Assembly (NCBI GenBank): GCA_004151065.3
Contig: NWUY0304173613.1
Coordinates: 1 to 10,032 of the forward strand
DNA: 10,032 nucleotides
Direction of reading: 5' to 3'
Source of the DNA: Larix sibirica
Lineage: Eukaryota > Streptophyta > Pinopsida > Pinales > Pinaceae
How positions within the stretch are numbered: position 1 is the first letter of the stretch; every line of letters begins with the position of its first letter. The notes under the pieces are model-generated. The model saw nothing but the letters and a program-made list of their open reading frames with translations, did no database searches and was not told the origin of the DNA. The translations under genes and the position numbers were made by a program. Shown here piece after piece: positions 1-8,881 of this stretch.

Positions 1-14
1 GAAGTGTATCAAAC

Positions 15-42
15 TTTGTGATTGTCTATTTGTGATTGTCTA
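15..42. repeat. Perfect 14-bp tandem duplication
   Basis: The 14-mer tttgtgattgtcta occurs twice back to back at 15-28 and 29-42. It lies in the post-RT part of the dead LINE, so it is probably a small replication-slippage duplication. Confidence 0.8.
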
Positions 43-541
43 GGGACTCACATGCTAACATTTTCAACATTTGAGCAGGTAGAGTTGAATTTCCACCAGC
101 CATAAACACATTGGTTCTTTGATGCCCAACCCACAAATGTCTTTTGATGCATAGACTGTAGTTCATGCTATCAACTCAATAGTGTCTTGCTCCTTGTCAA
201 TCCCCAAAGACAATCACATAAAAACTTTACCAGCCTCTTTAAGATAAGTTTTTATTCATGGAGAAATTGTACAAATATAGGTTGGCAAATGTGAAACAGT
301 TCACTTCAGCATGAACGAACTTGTTAAGTTTCACAATCTAGCTTTCTACTGGCTATTAGATGAAAGGATACCAGCCTTCTGCTCAAACCCTAGATAAATA
401 TAAATAAGTGTTCCAGCGACATCAAATAACTGAACTTGGAGCCCTACAACTATCTCAATAGCCTCTTGTAGGTTTATGTATGTCAACAGGGTTTTCTCAA
501 AGTTCTCATTTTGTGAAAGCTTTGCGGTAGACTCCTAGTGT

Positions 542-1330
542 TCATTCCCAGACTAGGACTCCCTCTTCTATTGTTTTTCCCATTAATACGGTGTCATCCA
601 CAAACACATCTGAGGTTACTTGAGCTCCTACTGGAAGTCTCAAGTTGGTTGCCAAGATTAAAAAAATATGGGTGGGGGTGGACGTGGACGTGGATGTGGG
701 GTGAAGCCTGAAGGGCATCACTGACTTAGCCACCCTGTAGTCTGGAATGGATTCAAAGGATATTTATCAGGATGGAATTGTTTGCTGTTTCTGGCAACCC
801 TCTAAAACATAATAAAACATCCCAAGCAGTTATTTTTCTTACCGTCATCCCTACTAGGAAAGACCACTCCAATTTGTCACAGGCCTTTTCCACATCCAGC
901 TTGACAATCACAATTGACTTGTTACCTCTTGTGGAATGAAGTGCTTCAATTGCTATTATAATGTAGTGCATATCTTTCTACACTGCAAAATGCTATCTGG
1001 TTTTCCAAGATCATCTTGTCAATGAAGATTACTATTTTGTTTTCTAGGAGGTTTGCAACAATTGTATAAAATACATTGCATAATGAAATAGGCCTCCAAA
1101 TGTCCAAATCCTTATTTTTTGCAACTGCAGCCACAAAAGGTCCATTAATTACAGTACAAAGTAGTCCTGCAGTGCTTGGAAAACTTTGAACATGGGTTTT
1201 ACCAAAGAAAGGCTTTATCCAGGATTTATCTATGAAAATCTATGGGGAATTTATCAGGCCTCGGAGTTTTATCGGCTTTCATCCCCTAACAGCCATCTAT
1301 CTCTTGGCTTCATGGATCCAGTCCATAAAT
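542..1330 (-). pseudogene. LINE reverse transcriptase domain, broken by frameshifts and stops
   Basis: Reverse transcriptase that would have copied the element's RNA at a nicked genomic target. Conserved blocks, read on the minus strand, are the finger-domain block ADKTPRPDKFP (1244-1282), NGPFVAAVAKNKD (about 1155-1110), RPISLCNVFYTIVANLL (from 1095), AIEALHSTRGNKS (about 955-915), KLDVEKACDKLEWSF (from 902) and the catalytic box FVDDTVLMG (from 604). The box differs from the usual plant LINE FADD by one substitution but keeps both metal-binding aspartates. Frame changes occur between about 1245 and 1140, at about 946-971 and between about 755 and 735. A stop interrupts the GLRQGD block. A GGACGT-type simple repeat sits between that block and the FVDD box. 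No functional enzyme can be made from it. Confidence 0.85.
671..702. repeat. Imperfect GGACGT/GGATGT simple repeat
   Basis: A short G-rich run built around the hexamer ggacgt/ggatgt. It falls between the GLRQGD-like and FVDD blocks of the LINE reverse transcriptase and probably expanded after the element died. Confidence 0.6.
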
Positions 1331-2034
1331 TTAGTTTAGATTCGATGTATCCTGCTTTTTTAACGGGCGAATGTTTTTCAATGATATTCACAACATAAAT
1401 TCGAAAAGAATATTTTCTGATTGTCCATAAACCTTGAAAATAGGATGTTATGTTTCCCTTATAATGTATTGGTCTTCCATTTTCTTGTTACTTCCATCTA
1501 ATAGAAGAGATGGAGCGTGCTAATTTACCTTTTACATAGACTAGGGAGAAATTGTATTTTTATTTGCCCTTTCTTCCCAATTAAGTGTTTTGCCCATTTC
1601 CCACTCTTAGCTGTCTATCTTCAGCATTTAGCTCAAGCGCACTCCTTATTTTTACTGGATCTCCAATAAAGCCAACCTCATAAGCTTGGATTGGCTTACA
1701 AAACATGTTGAAAATTCTTTAGTTCTAGTGTTTTATGTTTTGATTATAACCCTTCATTTTTCTACTGCGGAATAGATGTGCCTGACCAACTTCGTCATCC
1801 CACCAGTGTCTTCACTTTGGTTAAGTGGCCATTTGTTTTCACAGTTGTTTTGCATCCAAACGAAATTAGAATGTCTGGATCATCCACATTATGTCCAGAC
1901 CACACTAGATATATGGATAGTGCTTCGACATTAAACATTCTGGTATAACTCTATAAACTAGGGTCTGGAACTGTTCCGGTATAATTGTTGACAGATGGTA
2001 CCTTCCTAGTAATGTTGCAATCAAACCTCGTTGT

Positions 2035-2250
2035 CTACACTTTGGACCAAATTGAGCCCAAATCCCCTTGCCAAGTTATCCCTGATAGATTTGGGGAGTC
2101 CTTAAAAGTGTTGAATCCAACATTAACAGCAGTGTCACTTCTTTGTCCTGATTGGTCAATCTCTGTTGTTGTCTGGTTGAGATCTCTTCCAAATACATCG
2201 TTGTCTATAGGGAAGTCTTCCTCCTCTAAAGTATCATGAATGTAGCCCAA
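2035..2250 (-). pseudogene. LINE endonuclease C-terminal remnant
   Basis: A 71-codon open stretch whose second half reads like the end of a LINE apurinic-type endonuclease. GRDLNQTTTEIDQ corresponds to the GGDFN catalytic region, followed by FNTFKDSPNLSGI, matching the usual spacing to the 'F..F...NL..I...G..FTW' block. It is in the right place upstream of the RT of the same relic. The GGDFN motif is degraded (GGDFN to GRDLN). The endonuclease N-terminal half (SWNVRG, QETK) cannot be recognised with confidence; scattered similarity such as HWNVRTINWDRMG near 2590-2560 is suggestive only. Confidence 0.55.
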
Positions 2251-2440
2251 AAGGCCAACCTACCAGGAATAATTAATGGAAATAGTCTAATAGATCACTA
2301 ATAAAGTGTATTCTGTGCCTTCAAATTGAAACCTATAGATTGACAAATGGCCACATCATTGTGCCTTGTTCCTCCTAAAGAATCATTTCTCTTTATGCTA
2401 TTCTGCTGCAAGTCAAAAGGCAGAAGTAAGCGTCAAAAGC

Positions 2441-2493
2441 CAAATTCTATTGATTGTTATAACATATGTTAGCACAAATTCCATTGATTGTTA
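2441..2493. repeat. Pair of 20-bp direct repeats
   Basis: caaattctattgattgttat at 2441-2460 recurs with one mismatch at 2474-2493, separated by 13 bases. No associated coding or mobile feature is visible. Confidence 0.7.
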
Positions 2494-2958
2494 TTCCATG
2501 CTTAAAGTAATTCGTTTAAGTGTGTTTGCAATTATGGGGGTCTCCCATTCTATCCCAATTGATCGTTCTTACGTTCCAATGACTTGTTCCAACATGTATT
2601 TATCTGAGCTCCACCTTTGTTCTTAGCTTCTCTGCTTGGGAATGGAGTCTGTTTTGTTTGAAAAGTTTGGTTGCTATGTTAAACAGCCAAATGTTTCTAT
2701 TTTTATTATGGCAATTTTTCTGGAATCTCAGTGTTGTTGGAGTTTAAAAACAACCAATCCATTCATCATCAAGAGATCAAATAAAGCTTTTAAAATATAG
2801 AAAAGTTTGTGGCTAATTACATACAGGAAAGATTAAAAGTTAGGGGAATATTTAATGCGAATGGTTCAAAGAGATAGACTAATTATGAGAAATTTAGGGA
2901 AAGAATCTAGAAACAAAGATAAAAACGGATGGTTATATAAGCAACAAGCCTTATGAAT

Positions 2959-2989
2959 ATAAATATTAAAATATTTATTATTTTAATAT
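2959..2989. repeat. AT-only inverted repeat (hairpin or cruciform)
   Basis: Two overlapping perfect palindromic arrangements are visible. A 10-bp stem (atattaaaat at 2963-2972, attttaatat at 2980-2989) has a 7-base loop. A shorter stem, taaatatt/aatattta, lies at 2960-2977. It could be the core of a small inverted-repeat transposon or a simple AT-rich hairpin; no target-site duplication was identified. Confidence 0.6.
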
Positions 2990-3278
2990 AAACATTTCTC
3001 CAGCAGTCATTCATGTAACGATGACCTCACTTCAATGATTTCATCATTGTTTAAAACTTTTGTAGGCTTCTGTTGATTGATTGAAGGAGCTTTTCTTTAT
3101 GTTTATTTGCACCTAGTATCTCAGGTTCCCCCTAACAGTCTAGATGTAGATGTCTCTCCTAGGGAATATTCTCTTTATGGTGGGGGCTTCATTCCCTCTA
3201 TCAATTTCTTAAGGTGGTGGTTCAGAATAATGGGAGCTAAATAAGGGAAAACTTCCTTGCATGGCTTTTACCATGGCA

Positions 3279-3286
3279 TATAAAAG
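3279..3286 (+). promoter_or_regulatory. TATA-box-like element, no gene attached
   Basis: tataaaag lies inside ccatggcatataaaag and matches the plant TATA consensus well. No open frame follows on the plus strand, so if it is a promoter it more likely belonged to a decayed retroelement LTR than to a host gene. It could also be chance in AT-rich DNA. Confidence 0.25.
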
Positions 3287-5104
3287 TAATTCTATCGATC
3301 TCTATTCTTTGAGAACAGAGTCCCACCTTTAGGATTATGTGGTCCTTTAAGTTCTCCACATGTATAAAGCACACATCTTGTTCGTTTATGCATTTGTTGA
3401 GTCTAGGTTAAGAACCGTCACGAAATTTTGACCTGATCTTTGTTAATATTTTATGTGCTCAAAACTCATCTAGAAGATATGGGAGTTCCCCGCTAGCAGC
3501 TTTAAACGGACAAGTGAGTTAGGGGCGAGCATAGGAGTCCATCCTCTTCAAAAAAGACCAACATTACGAAAAAAATCATGCTCAACCCCTCAAGATATTT
3601 TTCAAGCCATTCTTGTGTTCAAACTAGCTGTTGAAGAAACCTTTGCATTTGCATTCAATGCGGACACCATGATAAACAATTTCCCTCCAAGTTGTCACCC
3701 ATATCTCTAACACCCAAGTGGGTAGCACTACCCCACTAAATTTGCCATTCTATATTCAAGCCTATAGGTGGACTCAAACAGCTTGCATTTCTTCCATTGA
3801 GAATTCCACCACAGTTCATACACTATTTAATGAAATAGATCCCAGAAGTCTTCTATTTCATTATGCAGTCTAGGAATTTAATAAGTTACTATTATTAATT
3901 GCAGCAGCTTGCCAAAAGAAAATAAATCCTATATGGATCACAAAAGATTCAGTTGCTTCCCTTCTGACAAGCCTAGTTCTACTTTATTCCTTTTGATCTG
4001 ATCTCAAGACTCTCTCTTTCCAGTACTAGCCGATGATCCATTTGTCCTTGCTTCCCCGACACTTATCAGACTTTTGGGGAGAGATCTGATACAAAATTAA
4101 TAGCTTTGACATTCCTTAGCAACATGTCTGACATGTAGAGAGCCAAATTACTGATCATAATAATTTCTCTTCAAGAACCAGTGGAGAGGATCCCACAGTA
4201 ACGCTCTGTTAATGTTCAAGGTGTCAACCACCTGAGCCTTTAGCCAACTTAGTCACATAGACCAACTGGATACTTGGTCGAAATCCAACATGGAGTGACA
4301 GGATGGAGTCAGTGAGGTTGAAGGTGTGTCTAATCTACCAAGTGGGGTGGCAGTCAATTGAACTCTTATCCATACTGGACTGTAGAGTGCACCTCACTCC
4401 TCTCACTGCAATCAAAATATCCAAACAACCTATTTGCTGAAAGCAAATATTCTCAAGCATCACTCACACACAAATTCCTATGTAATTAGCAGCATCCCAT
4501 AAATAACCTTTAAACTGATATGTCTGCATTGGTGTCTTCAGAAGTGCATTGTTCATTTAATGGTAAGCCTGCATTCGTCAAATGAGTAGGAACTAGCAAC
4601 AACATACAAATCACCGAGTGCTTAGGGTTGACATAGCCCGTTAGTGATGAACCATACATAAGAAAAGAAGATTCATCATATACTTGGTAAAATAGACCAA
4701 AAAATTCAATAATACAGAGAATAAACTACCCCAAATGGAAATCCAAAGACAATAACCCTGTTAGCAAGGAACTGCTTGAAAACTTGAGAAAAAAATGATC
4801 CCAGTGAATAATGTCTAAAGATTGCACAGGCTTGTAGATATCTAAAACCATAAATTCACAAAATATTCTAAATTTCCTGGAAACTCGAAAGTTAAAATAT
4901 TTCTTCAAACTTAGCAATCACCAAGTTGGCATTGTCTATATACAATTTAAGGAGAAAGAGCACATATTGGCTTGGACTAGTACAAAAAACCCATTGTCCT
5001 GGGACAGATGACAATGGAAGGTATTTCACTGAGTATAAGCCTAAGGGTCATAGCAATAAAAGGATATATCAAACCATCACCAATACTTCAACAGACAAGT
5101 AGCA

Positions 5105-5574
5105 AAAACTGCATAGGATAGAAACAAAAAAACACATTGCAAACAAAACATCCCTCGTTGGTACAGAAAACAAAACTCTTACTATCACAGCACATCCAAA
5201 AGAAACATATCTTATAAAGGAGCTTTAATATGCATAAACTCAAAAGCACTTGAACGTGTTTGACAAACAGAAATACAAACAAGGTGACAAGGTTGTAATC
5301 TCGAAACCTGCAAGGCATGAAAGTGAAATCACCAAAACTGCATAGGATCAAATCAACAAAGTGCATTGCAAACAAAATATCCTTCAATGGTACAGAAAAC
5401 AAAACCCTTACCATCACAGCACATCCAAAAGAAACATATCTTATAAAGCCTTAAAGGAGCTTTAATATGCACAAACTTGAAAGCACTTGATCGTGATTGA
5501 CACAACAGAAATACAAACAAGGTAACAAGGTTGTAATCTTGCAACTTGCAGGGCATGAAATTGAAATCACCAAC
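5105..5574. repeat. Two-copy tandem duplication of about 230 bp
   Basis: Copy 1 (about 5105-5333) and copy 2 (about 5334-5574) are head-to-tail and easily aligned along their whole length. Both begin with aaaactgcatagga, share cagcacatccaaaagaaac in the middle, and end with gaaatcaccaa. They differ by substitutions and a few short indels, for example extra bases after ttataaag in copy 2. Read on the minus strand, each unit ends in a splice-acceptor-like cctatgcag, and copy 2 contains a donor-like gatg/gtaag. Hydrophobic minus-strand frames of 67 and 109 codons run through the units but are not colinear between copies, so coding is unlikely. Copy 2 abuts the donor site of the exon at 5579-5769, which puts the duplication in the adjoining intron or 3' region. 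Confidence 0.85.
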
Positions 5575-5578
5575 TTAC

Positions 5579-5769
5579 ATGGGACCTCTTGAAATGTTTG
5601 CAATGATGAGCCTGGCAATTGCTTTGACATGGAATTGGAGGCAATGAGGACCCTCCGGTGCAGGCAAGGTTAGCCCGCATCTCCTCCAATGTCACATTCC
5701 ACAGAAGAGAAGGAAACAAAATGTGAGCAGGAAAGAAGTTCTCATTTTCTTCAAGAATATTATGGTTTC
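5579..5769 (-). CDS. Candidate internal exon of an unrecognised spliced gene, with Cys/His cluster
   Basis: A 191-nt minus-strand block bounded by a pyrimidine-rich acceptor (tgtgtttcccgttag before the exon) and a consensus donor (CAT/gtaagt after it). One frame is open throughout. It gives 63 residues, including FFPAHILFPSLLWNVTLEEM, then GGSSLPPIPCQSNC and QAHHCKHFKRSH at the end. Entry phase (one base carried in) matches the exit phase of the exon at 6501-6560, restoring a GGA glycine codon across the junction; exit phase is 0. The GSSLP plus clustered cysteines faintly recalls EPF-type secreted peptides, but cysteine spacing does not fit and I do not assign it. A weak in-phase follow-on exon could start at 4998 after ctgtcccag and stop at 4936; that part is speculation. 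I do not recognise the protein. Confidence 0.45.
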
Positions 5770-6062
5770 CTAACGGGAAACACAAATACAAAGCGTTTGT
5801 AAGCAAGGAGTTTGCACACCACACTCTGCAAATGACCATTTACTAGTAACACTTATCCTCAATACCTAACAATATTAACATCACATGGCCTTTTCAATAA
5901 AAACATTGTACAAACCAGGAATATAGGATGTCTGAATAAAGATAACACGCTTCGGTAAAGCTTCATCAAATATTTATATAACAAAAGTGTGAAGCTACAC
6001 CTAATCTAATATTTCCAAAAGGATAAATAGCTAAAATGAAAGAATAAAGTAGTGCCCAATCA

Positions 6063-6158
6063 TCAATATTTGCAGTCAGAACAGAGACAATACCAACACA
6101 CCACGTCAAGCACGTTGTCAATATTTGCATAATCATAACAGAGACAATACCAACGCAC
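6063..6158. repeat. Pair of 40-bp direct repeats
   Basis: tcaatatttgca...acagagacaataccaac(a/g)cac occurs at 6063-6101 and 6118-6158, about 55 bases apart. A small internal insertion in copy 2 is the main difference. It falls in the proposed intron between the two candidate exons. No function is suggested. Confidence 0.7.
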
Positions 6159-6500
6159 TAAGGGATGTACATTTGCGTGCCTTCGTTAAAAAAAAAATCA
6201 CATAACAAGAATAAAGGCTTAATGGAAAGTTCATATGAAGCAATCAAATGACCTTCAATAATTTATCTGTGAAACAGCAGGACTGACATTTTTAATTTCA
6301 CTACTTTTTATAAAACAAAAAATTAAAATGAATATGCTAAGAAAAAAAATCATTCTTCAAGGACAAAATGAGCAAAGACAGGTCCAGACTCCAAACAGCT
6401 TAAACTATACTAAAGACGAGTATATGCTAATTGATGTTGCTTCTCTATATAGATGGTGAAAAACAGCTAGTTTTCCATAAACATTATAAAACATACAAAC

Positions 6501-6560
6501 CTGGATTCTTGGATGATCTAGTGCTTAAAATTCCTGTGCGTGACTGCTTATTTATCATTT
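6501..6560 (-). CDS. Candidate 60-nt exon, possibly carrying the start codon of the same unrecognised gene
   Basis: A minus-strand block with a good acceptor before it (tgttaatttcag) and a donor after it (CCAG/gtttgt, with G at +5). One frame is open and reads MINKQSRTGILSTRSSKNP plus one base, which joins in phase with the exon at 5579-5769 across a 731-bp intron. The ATG is the third base onward of the exon, so this may be the first coding exon after a 5' UTR exon, or an internal exon with an upstream partner I could not find. The residues are basic and serine-rich, without a known motif. The block lies about 940 bp downstream of the RRP1 stop on the same strand, so a shared transcript cannot be excluded. 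Confidence 0.4.
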
Positions 6561-6569
6561 CTGAAATTA

Positions 6570-7290
6570 ACAAATAGCACACATAACATCATTCACCTAA
6601 GTCTTACTGCCAAATCTGCACATACAGTTCTTTAACAACCAACAGAAAATGTAATAGCCTGGAAATGCCAGACAGAACAATTATAAAAAGGAAACAAAAT
6701 ATCAATCCCCTAAATTGCATGGAACTTCCAGCTTTAACCTGGAAGAAATATCAAATAATAAATAATATGAGATTTACATGAGAATCTAAACACCGATTTC
6801 ACCAAAATTCAAGAAACGCCATTGCAAATACTTATATATCTAATATTGTCAATAGTTCTGCATGTAAGATTCTCAAACAGGGAGCATCCAGCATATGATC
6901 GTATCAAAAGATTACATTTGCAACAAAAAAATATTAAGGAAAAAAGTAAAACAATTGAATAGTGGAAGCACAAACATGCAAAAATATAGCCAACAGTGTC
7001 GCAAATATCAAAGAAGAAGAGGATCGATTGGGTTTACTCGTCTACTAATTAGAATTGGAGATTGACGGTATTCCAACATTCCAATCTTGCTGACAAGCAA
7101 GTGAATTATATTGTTCATGAATTATTTAACTGCATGAATCAAATTATAATCTTGACATGTTTACTTGACTGAATTGAAGACCAATCAATGCAAAAACCAA
7201 AAATACAAACCACATTTCAGCTTTAGACAGCTTCTGTTGTCTCTTTATAGTTCTGACCAAAAAATAATATTCCATAAAAGCCCTCTTTGA
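6570..7290. other. AT-rich non-coding stretch between the small spliced gene and RRP1
   Basis: No long frame or similarity is seen. On the minus strand a few acceptor-like sites (for example gatatttcttccag near 6740) and a phase-open block after cttgcttgtcag near 7095-7045 are visible, but none joins in phase with the exon at 6501-6560, so I do not call exons. It may include 3' UTR or intron sequence. Confidence 0.4.
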
Positions 7291-7504
7291 CCTATCCACC
7301 ATCAATTCTTTTACTGTGAGCATCTTTGCTGAAAGCAGAAGTTAATGGAATTATCACAAAGAGAAACTGATCACTAGGTTTTGACAATAGCTGCAAACTG
7401 TGACTTATCACTTTCTTACACAAAAAATGGCTAAGAACCCAGACACTAGCAATGTTCACATGCTCCATGATGTTTGCAACTTTGTAGAAATTTTGCTGCA
7501 TTTT
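7100..7504 (-). other. Probable 3' untranslated/flanking region of the RRP1 copy
   Basis: This is the sequence downstream of the TAA stop at 7505. It is AT-rich, with a 69-codon frame at 7292-7501 that resembles no known protein. There is no long poly(A) run on the coding strand and no canonical AATAAA close to the stop, so there is no direct mark of a retroposed cDNA end here. Confidence 0.35.
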
Positions 7505-8881
7505 TTACAAAACAGTTGACCGTCGTTTGCGAATCAGCTTGGCATTTGGTGAATTGCTTTTCAAGATTTTCTGGCTCTTCCGAGCAGAAAGAGATTTCCG
7601 CCTGACTCTTTTGGGACTAGGTGATTCTTTCATGATGCGGATTGGACCCGGAGGTACTCCCTTCTTCAGTGCACTGCCTCTTGGAGTGGCAGATGGGGGT
7701 ACCCTTAAGCTCTGGGGGGGAAGGGGACTATGAGGCTTCCAGACAAGATTACTTTTCATAGAAAACCTAACCTTCTTCACACTTTTCTCACCACTCTTAC
7801 CACAACTACTGAATATGCTAGGGCCAGTTGATGAACTTGGACTTCTAACCACCTTGTTCTCTACACTTTTTATCCGTTTCCTCTTTTTCGATCCAGTGTT
7901 TGAAGGAGATACTGGAGCTGCCAAAGACATAACAGGTGAATCATACTGATCAATATCATCCCCTAGTTCTGCAGCAACTTTCTCAAACTCCTTCTGAAGA
8001 TTTGAGATCACCGAATTGCCAAACCCCATAAAATCCTGAAAATTACCATTAATGGATGGCATGCTTTGGTCATTATTTGCACCATCATCTGTGTTGCCTA
8101 CATGATCAATCATTGCTTCACCTGTTGCGCTCTTTTGCTCTTTAACACAAGATTTCCTTTTGCGAATTTCCGAACTACCCTTAAATTTAGACTTTATTGC
8201 AGAGGTTCCATCTTCAATGGATGCAAGCTTTTTAGCCTTCTTCTTTATTGTAGAGGTGCCATCTTCACTTGATGCGAGCTTTTTAGTATTCTTCTTTATT
8301 GCAGAGGTCCCATCTTCAGTTGATGCAAGCTTTTTAGCCTTCTTCTTTATTTCAGAGGTCCCATCTTCAGTTGATGCAAGCTTTTTAACTTTCTTCTTTA
8401 TTGCTGAGGTCCCATCTTCACTAGCTGCAAGCTTTTTAGACTTCTTCATTATTGCAGAGGTCCCATCTTCACTTTCTGCAAGGTTTTTAGCCTTCTTGGA
8501 TTTGCCTTTCTCTTTAACCTTCTGTAATTTGCTCTTCTTCACTTCTTTTATACTCTTATCTAATTTGTTCAGGCTACCTTCTTCGATAATATCCAGATTC
8601 TCTACTTTTTTTATCTTCTTCCCTAAGTTGCCCACTCTGCCTTCTTCAATAATCTCCATTTTATCATCTACCTGCTGATTCGCATCACCCACTGCAACTG
8701 AAGGCTCCTCTGCAGAAAGTTTCCTCTTCTTCACCCCATTCGAGAAAACCGAAATGTCAAACGCCGAGAAATACTTCTCCAGCTTGCCGAAATCCTCATG
8801 CAAAGCATAGATAACTTTCCTGTTGGCCTGCAGAGTCGAATCCGCAGTAGCCAACTCAATGAGCCCATTCGCAATGCCCAT
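7505..8881 (-). CDS. Possible N-terminally truncated RRP1 product from the first downstream ATG
   Basis: Below the frameshift the RRP1 frame is open without interruption. Its first in-frame ATG (codon 254 of the full gene, in ATMGIANG) would give 458 residues. That product would lack most of the helical Nop52 fold but keep the basic repeats and the conserved C-terminal tail, so it could still be nucleolar. This is only a possibility: no promoter or leader for it is evident, and the open frame may simply be a young pseudogene. Confidence 0.25.
   Translation of the reverse strand: MGIANGLIELATADSTLQANRKVIYALHEDFGKLEKYFSAFDISVFSNGVKKRKLSAEEPSVAVGDANQQVDDKMEIIEEGRVGNLGKKIKKVENLDIIEEGSLNKLDKSIKEVKKSKLQKVKEKGKSKKAKNLAESEDGTSAIMKKSKKLAASEDGTSAIKKKVKKLASTEDGTSEIKKKAKKLASTEDGTSAIKKNTKKLASSEDGTSTIKKKAKKLASIEDGTSAIKSKFKGSSEIRKRKSCVKEQKSATGEAMIDHVGNTDDGANNDQSMPSINGNFQDFMGFGNSVISNLQKEFEKVAAELGDDIDQYDSPVMSLAAPVSPSNTGSKKRKRIKSVENKVVRSPSSSTGPSIFSSCGKSGEKSVKKVRFSMKSNLVWKPHSPLPPQSLRVPPSATPRGSALKKGVPPGPIRIMKESPSPKRVRRKSLSARKSQKILKSNSPNAKLIRKRRSTVL
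8193..8498 (-). repeat. Six-copy 51-bp in-frame tandem repeat in RRP1
   Basis: Units start on the plus strand at 8193, 8244, 8295, 8346, 8397 and 8448, exactly 51 bases apart, with few differences. Each encodes 17 residues of the form KKxKKLAxxEDGTSAIK, at about residues 381-483 of the deduced RRP1 protein. Each unit alternates a basic block with an acidic SEDGTS block that fits casein kinase 2-type sites, as in Nopp140-like nucleolar proteins. No unit has an indel, so the frame is kept. Close similarity between units implies recent expansion; copy number probably varies between individuals. Confidence 0.95.

Larger units (their letters stand above)
1..2250 (-). mobile_element. Decayed plant LINE (L1-like) retrotransposon, truncated by the window's left edge
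   Basis: A non-LTR retrotransposon relic read on the minus strand, so its 5' side lies to the right. Pieces of its second open reading frame appear in the expected order. An endonuclease C-terminal part lies near 2190 (GRDLNQTTTEIDQSGQ, matching the GGDFN block). A linker follows with WWDDEVGQAHLF near 1810. The start of reverse transcriptase (ADKTPRPDKFP, from the usual DKAPGPDGF) is at 1244-1282. RT core blocks run from 1140 to 590. Post-RT fragments reach base 1 (HLPTYICTISP near 265, VYASKDICGLGIKEP near 130). The distance from the endonuclease DFN-like block to RPISLCN, about 365 codons, fits plant LINE ORF2. Many stops and frame changes show it is long dead. The 3' end and poly(A) tail lie outside the window. 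The right boundary is uncertain; weak endonuclease-like text (PGRLAFWATF) continues just beyond 2250, and the element may reach about 2600. Confidence 0.85.
2600..4930. other. Gene-free, AT-rich intergenic stretch
   Basis: About 2.3 kb with stops dense in all six frames and no recognisable protein similarity. The only structures noted are the hairpin at 2959-2989 and the TATA-like site at 3279-3286. Some of it may be decayed non-coding LTR-retrotransposon sequence, but I see no LTR ends, primer-binding site or gag/pol text to prove that. A 63-codon minus-strand frame at 4726-4917 resembles no known family. Confidence 0.5.

Noticed and set aside
1186-2626. Plus-strand frames of 70, 84 and 86 codons at 1186, 1985 and 2366
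   Set aside because: The first two are antisense to readable LINE blocks, and the third has no similarity or codon signal.
5088-5556. Two hydrophobic minus-strand frames (109 and 67 codons) as membrane proteins
   Set aside because: They run through the tandem duplication, drift out of frame relative to each other by indels, and are T-rich. They look like intron or spacer sequence.
5579-5769. EPF/EPFL-type secreted stomatal peptide
   Set aside because: GSSLP and nearby cysteines are suggestive, but the C-x3-C-x4-C spacing does not match the family and no signal peptide can be read in the same frame.
6188-6197. Run of ten A's as a retroposon poly(A) tail
   Set aside because: No recognisable SINE or cDNA body precedes it and no target-site duplication was found. 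It is probably a simple homopolymer.
8160-8678. 172-codon plus-strand open frame with repeated EVPSSxDASFLxFFFI units
   Set aside because: It is the antisense shadow of the RRP1 51-bp repeat array. A repeat whose unit is a multiple of three keeps an antisense frame open by itself.
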